64,000 bases of DNA from an uncultured Mediterraneibacter sp. (lineage in GTDB: Bacteria; Bacillota; Clostridia; Lachnospirales; Lachnospiraceae). The number at the start of each line of letters is the position of its first letter. Position 1 is the stretch's first letter. The stretch lies in the NCBI GenBank assembly GCA_944376685.1, contig CALWDN010000002.1, forward strand, positions 1 to 64,000. The letters are read 5' to 3'. The notes under the pieces were generated by a model. It was not told the DNA's origin, did not search any database, and saw only the letters and a program-made list of their open reading frames with translations. Positions 25,556-33,189 of the stretch are shown piece after piece. The translations under genes and the position numbers were made by a program.

Positions 25556-25579
25556 ACCACATAAGGTAAATTATGTGGT
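25556..25579 (-). repeat. Right recombination site of the invertible element
   Basis: An exact reverse complement of the left site: arms ACCACATAA (25556-25564) and TTATGTGGT (25571-25579) with spacer GGTAAA. Identity stops at the site boundaries on both sides. Confidence 0.93.
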
Positions 25580-25581
25580 TA

Positions 25582-25598
25582 TTTCGGTATAACCGAAA
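25582..25598 (+). promoter_or_regulatory. Small hairpin in the leader of the surface-protein gene
   Basis: TTTCGGT (25582-25588) and ACCGAAA (25592-25598) form a 7-bp stem with a 3-base loop between the right site and the ribosome-binding site. It has no T-run, so it is probably not a terminator; it may shape or stabilise the mRNA start. Confidence 0.5.
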
Positions 25599-25634
25599 AT
25601 GAATGCTGCAAAGAGTAATAAGGGAGGAGAGCGA

Positions 25635-28600
25635 ATGAAGATGAAGAAACTGGCAGCACTTCTTCTGGCAGGATGTCTCATCATTGGAAATGCGGGAGTA
25701 GCAGTGGCAGCTGGAACAGAAAACCAGGATGATGGACAGAACACGCAGGTGGTATCAGAAGAAGAGGATAACGAAAACATGACCCCCGGTACACCCGTGG
25801 AGACTTCGGAGGCTGAAACGGATGAAAAAAATGAAACAGACGGGGATCAAAAGAAACCGTCAAACACCAAAGAAGATATAACGCAAGGAACGAATAGTGA
25901 AGAAGAGAAGATTGCACCGCAGAGCAAAGAAGTAAAAGCAGCGTCCCGTGCGGCGGAAGACAATTCTCTTGACACTGTGTACGTATCAGCAGAGGGAAAT
26001 GATGAAAGCGGCGCAGGAACGCAGGAAAGTCCGGTTGCTTCACTGGCGAAAGCGGTCAGCGTCGTTAAAAGCGGCGGAACGATTCAGCTTTTAACTGATT
26101 TAGATGCAGCCAGCCTGACGTACATTGAAGCTAAGACAGTTACTGTTAAGGGCAACGGGCATTCTATTACCAGATCCGACGGATTTGCACAGAAGAACGA
26201 TTTAGCCCGTGGCGGATATAATCCGGCAATAATTGAAGTTGCCAACGGTGCATCACTGAGATTGGAAAATATTACGATCAATGATGCGTTCAGACAGGAA
26301 GCAGATACGTATCTTGAACAGCTTACCGGTGATAGCAATAAGAACAATGAACAGAAAGTTCAGGATGCGATTATAGCCGCATACCATGGAGGCGGCACTA
26401 TCACTCTGGGAAGTGGAACAACTCTGAAAAACTTCGGAGGAATGTCTGCGGTTCGTGTAGGCGGCCAGGGTGAATCCGACAGCAGCTCCAGTAAGCTGAT
26501 AATGGAGTCCGGAAGTAAGATTGTAGATGATAATCTTGGAAGCCGTAAAGGCGGCGCAGCTGCTATATGGAGCCAGGGCGGCATCGTAGAAATGAAAGCC
26601 GGTTCATCGGTTAGTAACATCGCTGGACGTGCCATTTTCCTTGAAGACGGCGGCGTTGCTGACGTATACGGTGCAATAAGCGGTATTACTGCAAACAGTT
26701 ACATGACCTTCGATCCGGGTAAGGGCAGCAACCCGGGCGGCGGCGGTACAAATAACGGATTTGCAGGTATTGCGGCAGCAATCACAGGCAACTCAACATT
26801 TACTTTAGGAGAAGGCGGAACTGTTTCCAATATCGTAAGTGATGCAGGCAATGCCTCTGACATAGCGTTTATGCTGGTTGGTTCAAGCCTTATAACAGAA
26901 AAAGGCTCTAAGATATCCGATATTAATACTATAGGCATTGTCGATAACAATGGCGGAAAAATCGATATCAACGGTACAGTATCCGGCTGTACGACAAAGA
27001 ATGTACTTTTCCGTTTAAGAGGTGCAGCGGTCACTTTTGTTTTAGGTGAAAGCGGACTCATTGAAAACGTTTCAACCACCGATGCGGGAATAGTGTATTT
27101 GAATGGGGGAACTCCTACCGTAGAAATCAGCGGAACCATTCAGAACGCAGAAGTTGGAAGAAGCACATGGGCTGTGATATTTATGTCGCCTAACGGAGTT
27201 AGGGAGCAGGGAACCCTTAAGCTTACATCCACAGGTAAGATAACCAACATAACGAAAGGATATGCGATTACCGCTCAGGAATCGGCTAAAGTTTCGCTTG
27301 ATGGTGAAATCAGCAACTGCAGCGGATATGCTCTTGAATATAAGACATATAAAACATCATTGGTAGACATAGGCCAGAACGCAAATATATCAAATACCAA
27401 TGGCATTTATATAACTAAAGGACAGACTGCTAATGACACAAATCAGCATGTTGTTTTTGAATCAGGTGCGGCTATCAGCGATGTGGTAAAAATATCCGCA
27501 TTTAATATAACGCTGGATGATGATTATTCCACTGTTAAACTGGGAAATGCCAGTGCAGATGCGGCGACTGCCATTAAGGATTCTGTTTCTGAGCAGCATT
27601 CTGACTGGAAAGTTATCGGTTTAAATGCGGCATGGATTCAGCCTTCGGAAAGTGAAGTTCATCTTACAGTAGACAGACCTTTTTCCGTAAAGAAGATGGG
27701 ATTATTTGCTGCATATGTTCCTCTTAACGAAGACGGCACTCCAGTCGAAGGAGAAGGGGCAGTTCTCAAGGAAATCGATAATAGTGAAACATTAGATATA
27801 GAACTTACCGGATTAACTGCCGGACAGTCCTATGCGCTGATGCTTGTAAACAATGCGGAGTATACACTTACACCGGATGATATTACCATTTATACTGGCG
27901 GCGGTCAGGGAGATGAAGCATATGATGACGGATTCCCGGCGGTAACACTTGTTAATTCCGTCGATCTGAATTTTGTAAAAAATCCGGAAACCGGTAAGTA
28001 TGGGTACGATCTGATGAGCCTCGAAGTTAACGGTAAGGTATATACTGCGACGGCTGAGGAGAGTCTGGTTGAGCAGCTTGTAGCTCTTGTTGAGGCTACA
28101 TATACCTATGAGGACAATACTGTTGCAACAGACGATTCCAAACCTGGTGAATATGTAGTAACGCTTTCCTGGAAAGACGGGCTTAATGATGAAGATGTAC
28201 GTGTTAACGGCAATAACGTAAAGCTTGGCGGGGAAGGAACATTAATTGTCCGTCATACTGATGACATCAAAGGAGCTCAGGACGGAACTACAACACATGA
28301 ATTATTAGCGAATGAACCAACTGCTCCTGTAACAGAGCATGCAGAAGCGATCGCACCTTCTGGTTCGAAATTTTATACGAATGACGATACGGATCGAGAG
28401 GTTGAAGCAGCCGGCATCCAGCTTCTGGACGATGGTCTGCTTCTGGAGGGAGACGACAACAGACAGGAACTGATGGAACAGAAAGCGGCTGATTATCTGG
28501 GAGAGCCCGCTGAAGGGCAGGCGTATCGTTATGAGTTCCATTATCTGGATTTGGTAGATGCATTTAATGGAAATGCCTGGGTATCTGCTTCTAAAGGGAC

Positions 28601-29300
28601 TACTGTTTACCTGCCGTATCCCGAGGGCGTGACTGCTGACACGGCTGAGGCTCTTGGAGTTAAAGTTGTACATTATAAGGATCTGCATCGGGAGTACGGC
28701 ATCTCTGGTCAGGCAGAGGTGGAGGAAGCGGTAGCCAGGTGCGAACTGGAGACTATGGAAGTAGAATTTGATGCTAATGGAATCAAATTCGACGTTCCCC
28801 GCGAAGGATTCTCGCCCTTTGCCATTGTATGGCAGACTGAGGCCCACACCATCACAGCGACGGCAGGAGCGGGCGGAAGCATTGATCCGGCAGGCGCAGT
28901 AACGGTGGCAGAAGGCGCAGATGAGACATTTACCATGACTCCGGATCAGGGATATGAGATCGCAGAGGTGAAGGTGGACGGCCAGGCTGTTGACCTGCAG
29001 GATATCCTGGATAAGGACGGTACGGCAAGCTATACCTTTACCAAAGTAGACGGAGACCATACCATTGAAGTAAGTTTCAAGACAGCCGCAAAGGATCCGG
29101 ATGCCGGGAAGCCGGGTTCCGGAGACCAGGGACAGTCGGGAACAATCGGCGACGGACAGGGGTCCGGCAGCCAGAGCGGACAGCAGGGCCAGAGTGTCAA
29201 GACCGGTGATACCGCAAATGTCGTGCCTTATGTTGTATTGCTGCTGGCAGCGATGATGACTGCGGTGGGAATTCTGGCATACAGAAAAGTAAGAAAGTGA
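25635..29300 (+). CDS. Large cell-surface protein, beta-helix type, with wall-anchor-like end (phase-variable)
   Basis: 1221 residues from the ATG at 25635, preceded by GGGAGGAGAG. The signal peptide is KKLAALLLAGCLIIGNAGVAVAA. An acidic low-complexity linker runs to about residue 100. Pectate-lyase-like beta-helix repeats follow (about 100-690; many G-x-I/V-x-N/G turns such as GGKIDINGTVSGCT, VSLDGEISNCSG). Next come folded domains (690-1060) and a repeat of the InlB B-type (HTITATAGAGGSID, then GYEIAEVKVDGQAV). It ends in a Gly/Ser/Gln linker, SVKTGDT, a hydrophobic segment (VPYVVLLLAAMMTAVGILAY) and a basic tail, a sortase-type arrangement with a variant motif. The likely role is adhesion or surface masking. 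Its only evident promoter is in the invertible element. Confidence 0.9.
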   Translation: MKMKKLAALLLAGCLIIGNAGVAVAAGTENQDDGQNTQVVSEEEDNENMTPGTPVETSEAETDEKNETDGDQKKPSNTKEDITQGTNSEEEKIAPQSKEVKAASRAAEDNSLDTVYVSAEGNDESGAGTQESPVASLAKAVSVVKSGGTIQLLTDLDAASLTYIEAKTVTVKGNGHSITRSDGFAQKNDLARGGYNPAIIEVANGASLRLENITINDAFRQEADTYLEQLTGDSNKNNEQKVQDAIIAAYHGGGTITLGSGTTLKNFGGMSAVRVGGQGESDSSSSKLIMESGSKIVDDNLGSRKGGAAAIWSQGGIVEMKAGSSVSNIAGRAIFLEDGGVADVYGAISGITANSYMTFDPGKGSNPGGGGTNNGFAGIAAAITGNSTFTLGEGGTVSNIVSDAGNASDIAFMLVGSSLITEKGSKISDINTIGIVDNNGGKIDINGTVSGCTTKNVLFRLRGAAVTFVLGESGLIENVSTTDAGIVYLNGGTPTVEISGTIQNAEVGRSTWAVIFMSPNGVREQGTLKLTSTGKITNITKGYAITAQESAKVSLDGEISNCSGYALEYKTYKTSLVDIGQNANISNTNGIYITKGQTANDTNQHVVFESGAAISDVVKISAFNITLDDDYSTVKLGNASADAATAIKDSVSEQHSDWKVIGLNAAWIQPSESEVHLTVDRPFSVKKMGLFAAYVPLNEDGTPVEGEGAVLKEIDNSETLDIELTGLTAGQSYALMLVNNAEYTLTPDDITIYTGGGQGDEAYDDGFPAVTLVNSVDLNFVKNPETGKYGYDLMSLEVNGKVYTATAEESLVEQLVALVEATYTYEDNTVATDDSKPGEYVVTLSWKDGLNDEDVRVNGNNVKLGGEGTLIVRHTDDIKGAQDGTTTHELLANEPTAPVTEHAEAIAPSGSKFYTNDDTDREVEAAGIQLLDDGLLLEGDDNRQELMEQKAADYLGEPAEGQAYRYEFHYLDLVDAFNGNAWVSASKGTTVYLPYPEGVTADTAEALGVKVVHYKDLHREYGISGQAEVEEAVARCELETMEVEFDANGIKFDVPREGFSPFAIVWQTEAHTITATAGAGGSIDPAGAVTVAEGADETFTMTPDQGYEIAEVKVDGQAVDLQDILDKDGTASYTFTKVDGDHTIEVSFKTAAKDPDAGKPGSGDQGQSGTIGDGQGSGSQSGQQGQSVKTGDTANVVPYVVLLLAAMMTAVGILAYRKVRK

Positions 29301-29307
29301 TGCTTTG

Positions 29308-30048
29308 ATGGCGCGGGCAGAAGATTTAACCGGACAGAAATTTGGAAAGCTCACAGTTCTGGAAAAAACGGATCAGCGGAAGAATAAATATGTGGTCTGG
29401 CGCTGCCGGTGCGAGTGCGGAAAAGAAGTACAGGCCAGCTCAAAAGAATTGAAGAAGGGCAGTGTCTGGAACTGTGGGTGTGTGCCTAGGAAGAATGCCA
29501 GGAAAGGAAGAGTCGCGGAAGATCTGACCGGACAGCGGTTCGGCAGACTGGTAGCGCTTTATCCTACAGAAAAAAGAGACAGCAAGGGTTCGGTATACTG
29601 GCATTGTAAATGTGACTGCGGAAATGCAGCGGATGTGTCGGAAGCAGAACTGAGGCATGGGAATTACAGGAGCTGCGGATGCCTGAAGGCAGAAAACCAG
29701 AAAAAGATCGCAGACAAACTTCACCGGATCGACGGGACCTGTGTGGAGATCCTGGAAAAACGAAAATACAGAAAAGATAATTCCAGCGGATTCCGGGGCG
29801 TCTACCGCCTGAAGAACGGGCGCTACCGGGTGGATATCGGATTCCGGAGAAAGCGGTTTTACCTGGGGACATATGGAACATTCGAGGAGGCGGTGAATGT
29901 CCGCCTGAATGTGGAACATCAATTTCATGACGGGTTTGTAAAAGCCTATTATGAATGGAAAGAAAAAGCAGAGACAGACCCTGCCTGGGCAGAACAGAAT
30001 CCTTTCCGGTATGAGGCCGGGACATACGTCTCAAATGATTTAAAGTGA
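29308..30048 (+). CDS. AP2-domain DNA-binding protein with two zinc-ribbon-like repeats
   Basis: 246 residues. Two homologous repeats (residues 4-56 and 69-123) begin EDLTGQKFGKL and EDLTGQRFGRL and end in C-x-C...C-x-C clusters (RCRCECGKE..CGC; HCKCDCGNA..CGC). A C-terminal AP2 domain follows (about 158-200, SSGFRGVYRLKNGRYRVDIGFRRKRFYLGTYGTFEEAVNVR). AP2 proteins in bacteria are mostly linked to homing endonucleases and phages. Here no HNH motif is visible. The gene starts 8 bp after the surface gene with no terminator between, so it is probably in the same phase-variable transcript. The ribosome-binding site is weak. A regulatory role is possible. Confidence 0.85.
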   Translation: MARAEDLTGQKFGKLTVLEKTDQRKNKYVVWRCRCECGKEVQASSKELKKGSVWNCGCVPRKNARKGRVAEDLTGQRFGRLVALYPTEKRDSKGSVYWHCKCDCGNAADVSEAELRHGNYRSCGCLKAENQKKIADKLHRIDGTCVEILEKRKYRKDNSSGFRGVYRLKNGRYRVDIGFRRKRFYLGTYGTFEEAVNVRLNVEHQFHDGFVKAYYEWKEKAETDPAWAEQNPFRYEAGTYVSNDLK

Positions 30049-30071
30049 AAAGAGATAAAAAGAGAACATAA

Positions 30072-30119
30072 AATAAAGTGCGTAAGTTGCCGGAAATAAG
30101 ACTTACGCACTTTATTTTT
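30072..30119. terminator. Bidirectional terminator closing the phase-variable operon
   Basis: AATAAAGTGCGTAAGT (30072-30087) and ACTTACGCACTTTATT (30101-30116) form a perfect 16-bp stem with T-rich flanks on both strands. Confidence 0.92.
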
Positions 30120-30351
30120 AACTCTGATCCCTGTGATGCTCCGGCACGCACTCCGGGCATCCGTTCCGGGTGATCCCGAGGACCGATGCGAAAAGCACGG
30201 CTTCCGCATAGGTGTCGCAGCTGAAAATGTCGTCCGGGCAGATATCATTGATCCTGCATTCCGGCGTTTCCCGGTCCAGGTCGTGGATCTCGCCCGTGGC
30301 TTTGTTCAATATAAACTGTCTGCCGCTGTACGGCGGTTCATTTCGTCGCAT
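30118..30351 (-). CDS. Small conserved-looking protein with paired cysteines
   Basis: 77 residues from the ATG at 30351 (AAAGGAGCAGAGTTT upstream). Visible pattern: FILNKATGEIHDLDRETPECRINDI, a short helix (TYAEAVLFASVLG) and NGCPECVPEHH. The C...C-x2-C arrangement and the IHD segment recall small Ada-like or nuclease-tail metal-binding modules that present a cell-made peptide, but I do not name a family. A near-perfect minus-strand promoter 27 bases upstream of the start supports a real gene. Confidence 0.7.
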   Translation of the reverse strand: MRRNEPPYSGRQFILNKATGEIHDLDRETPECRINDICPDDIFSCDTYAEAVLFASVLGITRNGCPECVPEHHRDQS

Positions 30352-30377
30352 AAACTCTGCTCCTTTCAATCCTGTTA

Positions 30378-30406
30378 ATTATACCGTTTTATTGTGTTCC
30401 GGTCAA
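30378..30406 (-). promoter_or_regulatory. Promoter of the 77-residue protein gene
   Basis: On the minus strand TTGACC (30406-30401), 17 bp, TATAAT (30383-30378). Confidence 0.85.
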
Positions 30407-30420
30407 ATTAGTGTTAAAAT
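30392..30420 (+). promoter_or_regulatory. Promoter of degV
   Basis: TTGTGT (30392-30397), 17 bp, TAAAAT (30415-30420). It overlaps the divergent promoter of the small minus-strand gene, so the two may compete. Confidence 0.6.
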
Positions 30421-30449
30421 ATTCTCATGCTTTAAGGAGGATTATAATT

Positions 30450-31319
30450 ATGGCTGATTATGTGATAACTACAGATTCCAATTCAGATGTACTGCCGGAA
30501 TTTATCAGAGAGAATAACCTGACGATCATTCCGCAGTATTATTCATTCGGCGACACCGTATACGGGGATGAGCTGAACATGCCGCCTCATGAGTTCTATG
30601 AGACTATGAGGAACGGGGAGCTGCCGAAGTCCCAGGCGAATAATCCGGCGGTGATCCGGGAGCGGTTCGAGAAGATCCTGAAAGAAGGGAAGGATATCCT
30701 TCACATCGCGTTTTCCAGTGCGCTCAGCGGCAGCTGCAGCAATGTGGTCGTGACGGCTAATGAACTGCTGGAGGATTATCCGGACCGGAAGATCCGGGTG
30801 TTTGACTCTCTGAACGCATCCCTTGGCGAGGGTGTATCCGTTTACCGTGCGGTGGAGCTCTGGAAATCAGGGAAGGGTATGGACGAGGTGTTCGATATCC
30901 TGACGGAAGAGCGGGATCATGTCAATGTATCCTTTACGGTGAATGACCTCAACCACCTGCAGAGGGGCGGACGTGTGTCGAAGACGACGGCGGTTGTCGG
31001 AAGCCTGGTCAACATCAAGCCGATCCTGAAAGTGACGGCGGAAGGAGAACTGAAGTCAGACGGCACGGTGAGAGGGCGTAAGAAGTCCCTGAAGACGCTT
31101 GTCTCCAGAATGGAAGCGACGCTGGATCTGGAACATTACGGCAAAGACCGGATGGTTGCCGTGCTCCACGGCGACTGCATTGACGAGGCGAAGAATGTGG
31201 CGGACATGGTGAAGGAGCTCGGATTTACAAATGTGATCATCAACGACGTGAGCCCTAGCATCGGCACCCATGCGGGCCCGGGCGTTGTGGGGCTTGTTCA
31301 TTACGGACAGAAGCGATAA
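30450..31319 (+). CDS. DegV-family fatty-acid-binding protein
   Basis: 289 residues. Family features are the N-terminal YVITTDSNSDVLPEFI, the ligand-pocket Ser in HIAFSSALSGSCSN (near 95), LNHLQRGGRVSKTTAVVGSLVNIKPIL (near 170-196) and the C-terminal SPSIGTHAGPGVVGLVHYG. DegV/FakB proteins carry fatty acids to the kinase FakA for membrane lipid synthesis; which fatty acid is not predictable. The ATG at 30450 follows TTAAGGAGG. The gene is monocistronic and ends at a shared terminator with dapA. Confidence 0.95.
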   Translation: MADYVITTDSNSDVLPEFIRENNLTIIPQYYSFGDTVYGDELNMPPHEFYETMRNGELPKSQANNPAVIRERFEKILKEGKDILHIAFSSALSGSCSNVVVTANELLEDYPDRKIRVFDSLNASLGEGVSVYRAVELWKSGKGMDEVFDILTEERDHVNVSFTVNDLNHLQRGGRVSKTTAVVGSLVNIKPILKVTAEGELKSDGTVRGRKKSLKTLVSRMEATLDLEHYGKDRMVAVLHGDCIDEAKNVADMVKELGFTNVIINDVSPSIGTHAGPGVVGLVHYGQKR

Positions 31320-31339
31320 AAGAATACAGGAGATAAAAT

Positions 31340-31370
31340 AAGGATGCGGCTTTGGGGCCGCATCCTTTCG
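31340..31370. terminator. Bidirectional terminator between degV and dapA
   Basis: AAGGATGCGGC (31340-31350) and GCCGCATCCTT (31357-31367) form a perfect 11-bp stem with a 6-base loop; T follows on the plus strand, and A-rich DNA precedes it. Confidence 0.88.
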
Positions 31371-31376
31371 TTTGCC

Positions 31377-32261
31377 TTACAGCAGACCGAAGTCTGTCAT
31401 TGCTTTTCTTAATACTTCTTTGTGTGCGTCTTCCATTTCCGTCAGCGGAGCTCTTAATGAGCCCACTTCCCTGCCCATCATGTTCATGGCTGCCTTGACC
31501 GGGATCGGGTTTACTTCGCAGAAGAGGGCGTTTACCAGCGGGATCGCATCCAGCTGCATTTTTGCACTTCCTTCTACGTCGCCGGACAGGAATTTGTATA
31601 CCATGTCGTGAACATATGTCGGAGCAATATTGGAAAGAACGGAGATCACACCGATCCCTCCGAGGGAGAGGAGCGGTACGACCTGGTCGTCGTTTCCGGA
31701 GTAAAGGTCGATATTGCCGTCGCACAGATGCATGATCTCAGCGACGGTCCCGATATTGCCGGAAGCTTCTTTTACGCCGACGATGTTATCTACATTTTTT
31801 ACCAGTGCAGCCAGTGTCTGCGGCTGGATCGAGCAGCCGGTGCGGCTCGGTACATTGTAGAGGATCGCCGGGATGCTGACGGAGTTGCAGATCTGGGTGT
31901 AATGGGCGATCAGCCCGTTCTGGGTCGCTTTATTGTAATAAGGAGTTACGAGAAGCAGCCCGTCGGCTCCGTCTTTTTCCGCTTCTGTTGAGAGCTGTAC
32001 CGCGGTCCGCGTGCAGTTGGAGCCGGTCCCGGCGATGACGGGGATGCGGTGTTTCACCCGTTCCACGGTAAAGCGGATCGCTTCGCTGTGCTCAGCTTCT
32101 GTCATGGTTGCCGATTCGCCTGTAGTGCCGCAGATGATGATCGCATCTGTGCCGCCGGCGATCTGTTCCTCCAGGATCTCATCCAGTTTGTCGTAATTGA
32201 CTTCCAGATTTTCTTTCATCGGGGTGACGATCGCTACGCCTGCGCCTTTAAAAATTGCCAT
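31377..32261 (-). CDS. dapA: 4-hydroxy-tetrahydrodipicolinate synthase
   Basis: 294 residues. It condenses pyruvate with aspartate semialdehyde, the first committed step to lysine and diaminopimelate. Visible are GTTGESATMTEAEHSE (near 45), the catalytic Tyr in LYNVPSRTGCSI (near 135) and the Schiff-base Lys in VGVKEASGNIG (near 160). The ATG at 32261 with AGAGGAGGAAATAAG is clearly the start; a longer in-frame reading upstream crosses the riboswitch and is not coding. Expression is predicted to be switched off by lysine through the upstream riboswitch and terminator. Confidence 0.97.
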   Translation of the reverse strand: MAIFKGAGVAIVTPMKENLEVNYDKLDEILEEQIAGGTDAIIICGTTGESATMTEAEHSEAIRFTVERVKHRIPVIAGTGSNCTRTAVQLSTEAEKDGADGLLLVTPYYNKATQNGLIAHYTQICNSVSIPAILYNVPSRTGCSIQPQTLAALVKNVDNIVGVKEASGNIGTVAEIMHLCDGNIDLYSGNDDQVVPLLSLGGIGVISVLSNIAPTYVHDMVYKFLSGDVEGSAKMQLDAIPLVNALFCEVNPIPVKAAMNMMGREVGSLRAPLTEMEDAHKEVLRKAMTDFGLL

Positions 32262-32329
32262 TCTTATTTCCTCCTCTTGATTCTGATTGCATTGCCTGCG
32301 GCAGTCCCGGACCGGGCCGGATCTGTCAC

Positions 32330-32359
32330 AATAAAAGAAACGGCAAGATGTGCCGTCTC
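32330..32359 (-). terminator. Riboswitch-controlled terminator ahead of dapA
   Basis: On the minus strand GAGACGGCA and TGCCGTTTC (plus positions 32351-32359 and 32337-32345) form a stem, followed by TTCTTTTA. It sits between the lysine aptamer and dapA, as an expression platform should. Confidence 0.85.
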
Positions 32360-32377
32360 GTAATATACATCTGTATA

Positions 32378-32545
32378 CCAGATAGCCCTCCATCCTGCGA
32401 TGACAGTCATGCCGCTCTTTGCGTCATGCCCAAGGACAAGCCCTCAGGCAGCTTATCCTTTCGGCATATTCCCCTTTCCGGTGAGTTCATCTGCCCCTGC
32501 GGCATCCGTCAGCGTACTGTTGAAATATGCAACCTCTATCCTGCG
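32378..32545 (-). promoter_or_regulatory. Lysine riboswitch (L box) of dapA
   Basis: The minus strand contains the hallmark blocks in order: GATAGAGGTTGCA, ACAGTACGCTGACGG, CCGGAAAGGGGAATATGCCG, CTGCCTGAGGGCTTGTCC, GACTGTCATCGCAGGATGG and AGGGCTATCTGG. P1 is formed by GGATAG and CTATCTGG at the two ends. Lysine binding should favour the terminator and shut off dapA. The identification rests on the conserved core and on the lysine-pathway gene downstream. Confidence 0.93.
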
Positions 32546-32562
32546 TTTCTGTATTTACAGAA

Positions 32563-32591
32563 ATCATAACACTGCCGTGCGCGGGTGTCAA
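32563..32591 (-). promoter_or_regulatory. Promoter of the lysine riboswitch-dapA transcript
   Basis: On the minus strand TTGACA (32591-32586), 17 bp, TATGAT (32568-32563). The start falls about 10 bases before the aptamer. Confidence 0.88.
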
Positions 32592-32646
32592 CTGTTTTAC
32601 CGGAAGCATCATCTGTATTACGGAAAATCGGCTGCGGGAAAATCTG

Positions 32647-33189
32647 TTACTGTACATATCGGATGAGCCTCTTCCGGATCGTCAGTGCAAGGGTGATCTT
32701 CAGAAGGTCCGGGATGATAAACGGGGCCACGCACATGGAAAGTGCACTCCACAGTCCGATGGGGCCGGATCCCGGTGCGTATACGGCCATGAACCATGCC
32801 GTTCCCAGTGCATAGCATCCGGCCAGCCCAAGGATCATGGAGAGGGCGGCGGTCCGGGTGCTCCGGCCGAAGACGGATTCCACCGCCCAGGTGATCAGTC
32901 CGGCAAGGATCCATCCGAGCATATATCCGCCGGTGCTTCCAAGGAGGACGCCCGGGCCGGACGTCCCGCCGGAAAAGACAGGAAGGCCGGCCAGGCCCAG
33001 CAGCAGGTATACGCATATGGCGGCGGTCCCTTTCTTCCCGCCCAGGACGCCTGTGGCGGCGAATACGCCGAAAGTCTGCATGGTGAAGGGCACGGCCGCC
33101 GGGATGGAGATCCAGGCGCAGACGGCGGTCAGGACGGCGAAAAGGGAAATGTATATCATGGATTTTGTTCTGACAGCTGTATTGTTCAT
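32647..33189 (-). CDS. bioY: Biotin transporter BioY
   Basis: 180 residues with six hydrophobic segments. It is the substrate-binding S component of the ECF biotin transporter in the membrane. Family marks are MIYISLFAVLTAVCAWISIP and PFTMQTFGVFAATGVLGGKKG near the N-terminus, GLPVFSGGTSGPGVLLGSTGGYMLGWI (near 68-94) and the end PDLLKITLALTIRKRL. It shares one base with the end of birA and is second in the birA-bioY operon. The ECF energising subunits are not nearby. Confidence 0.95.
   Translation of the reverse strand: MNNTAVRTKSMIYISLFAVLTAVCAWISIPAAVPFTMQTFGVFAATGVLGGKKGTAAICVYLLLGLAGLPVFSGGTSGPGVLLGSTGGYMLGWILAGLITWAVESVFGRSTRTAALSMILGLAGCYALGTAWFMAVYAPGSGPIGLWSALSMCVAPFIIPDLLKITLALTIRKRLIRYVQ

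Larger units (their letters stand above)
25377..25579. other. Invertible promoter element (phase switch), drawn in OFF orientation
   Basis: Two identical 24-bp sites in inverted orientation flank 155 bp (25401-25555) that contains no gene but a perfect minus-strand promoter. The recombinase gene ends on the left site and the surface-protein gene starts 56 bp after the right site. Inversion between spacer centres would move the promoter to about 25485-25513 on the plus strand, with a start near 25520. Inversion itself is inferred; the architecture is directly visible. Confidence 0.88.

Noticed and set aside
24266..30120. Flanking direct repeats (attL/attR) of an integrated island using the tRNA-Trp 3' end
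   Set aside because: I looked for the TTCGATT-to-CCCCTG end of the tRNA downstream as far as degV and found no second copy, so no island boundaries are claimed.
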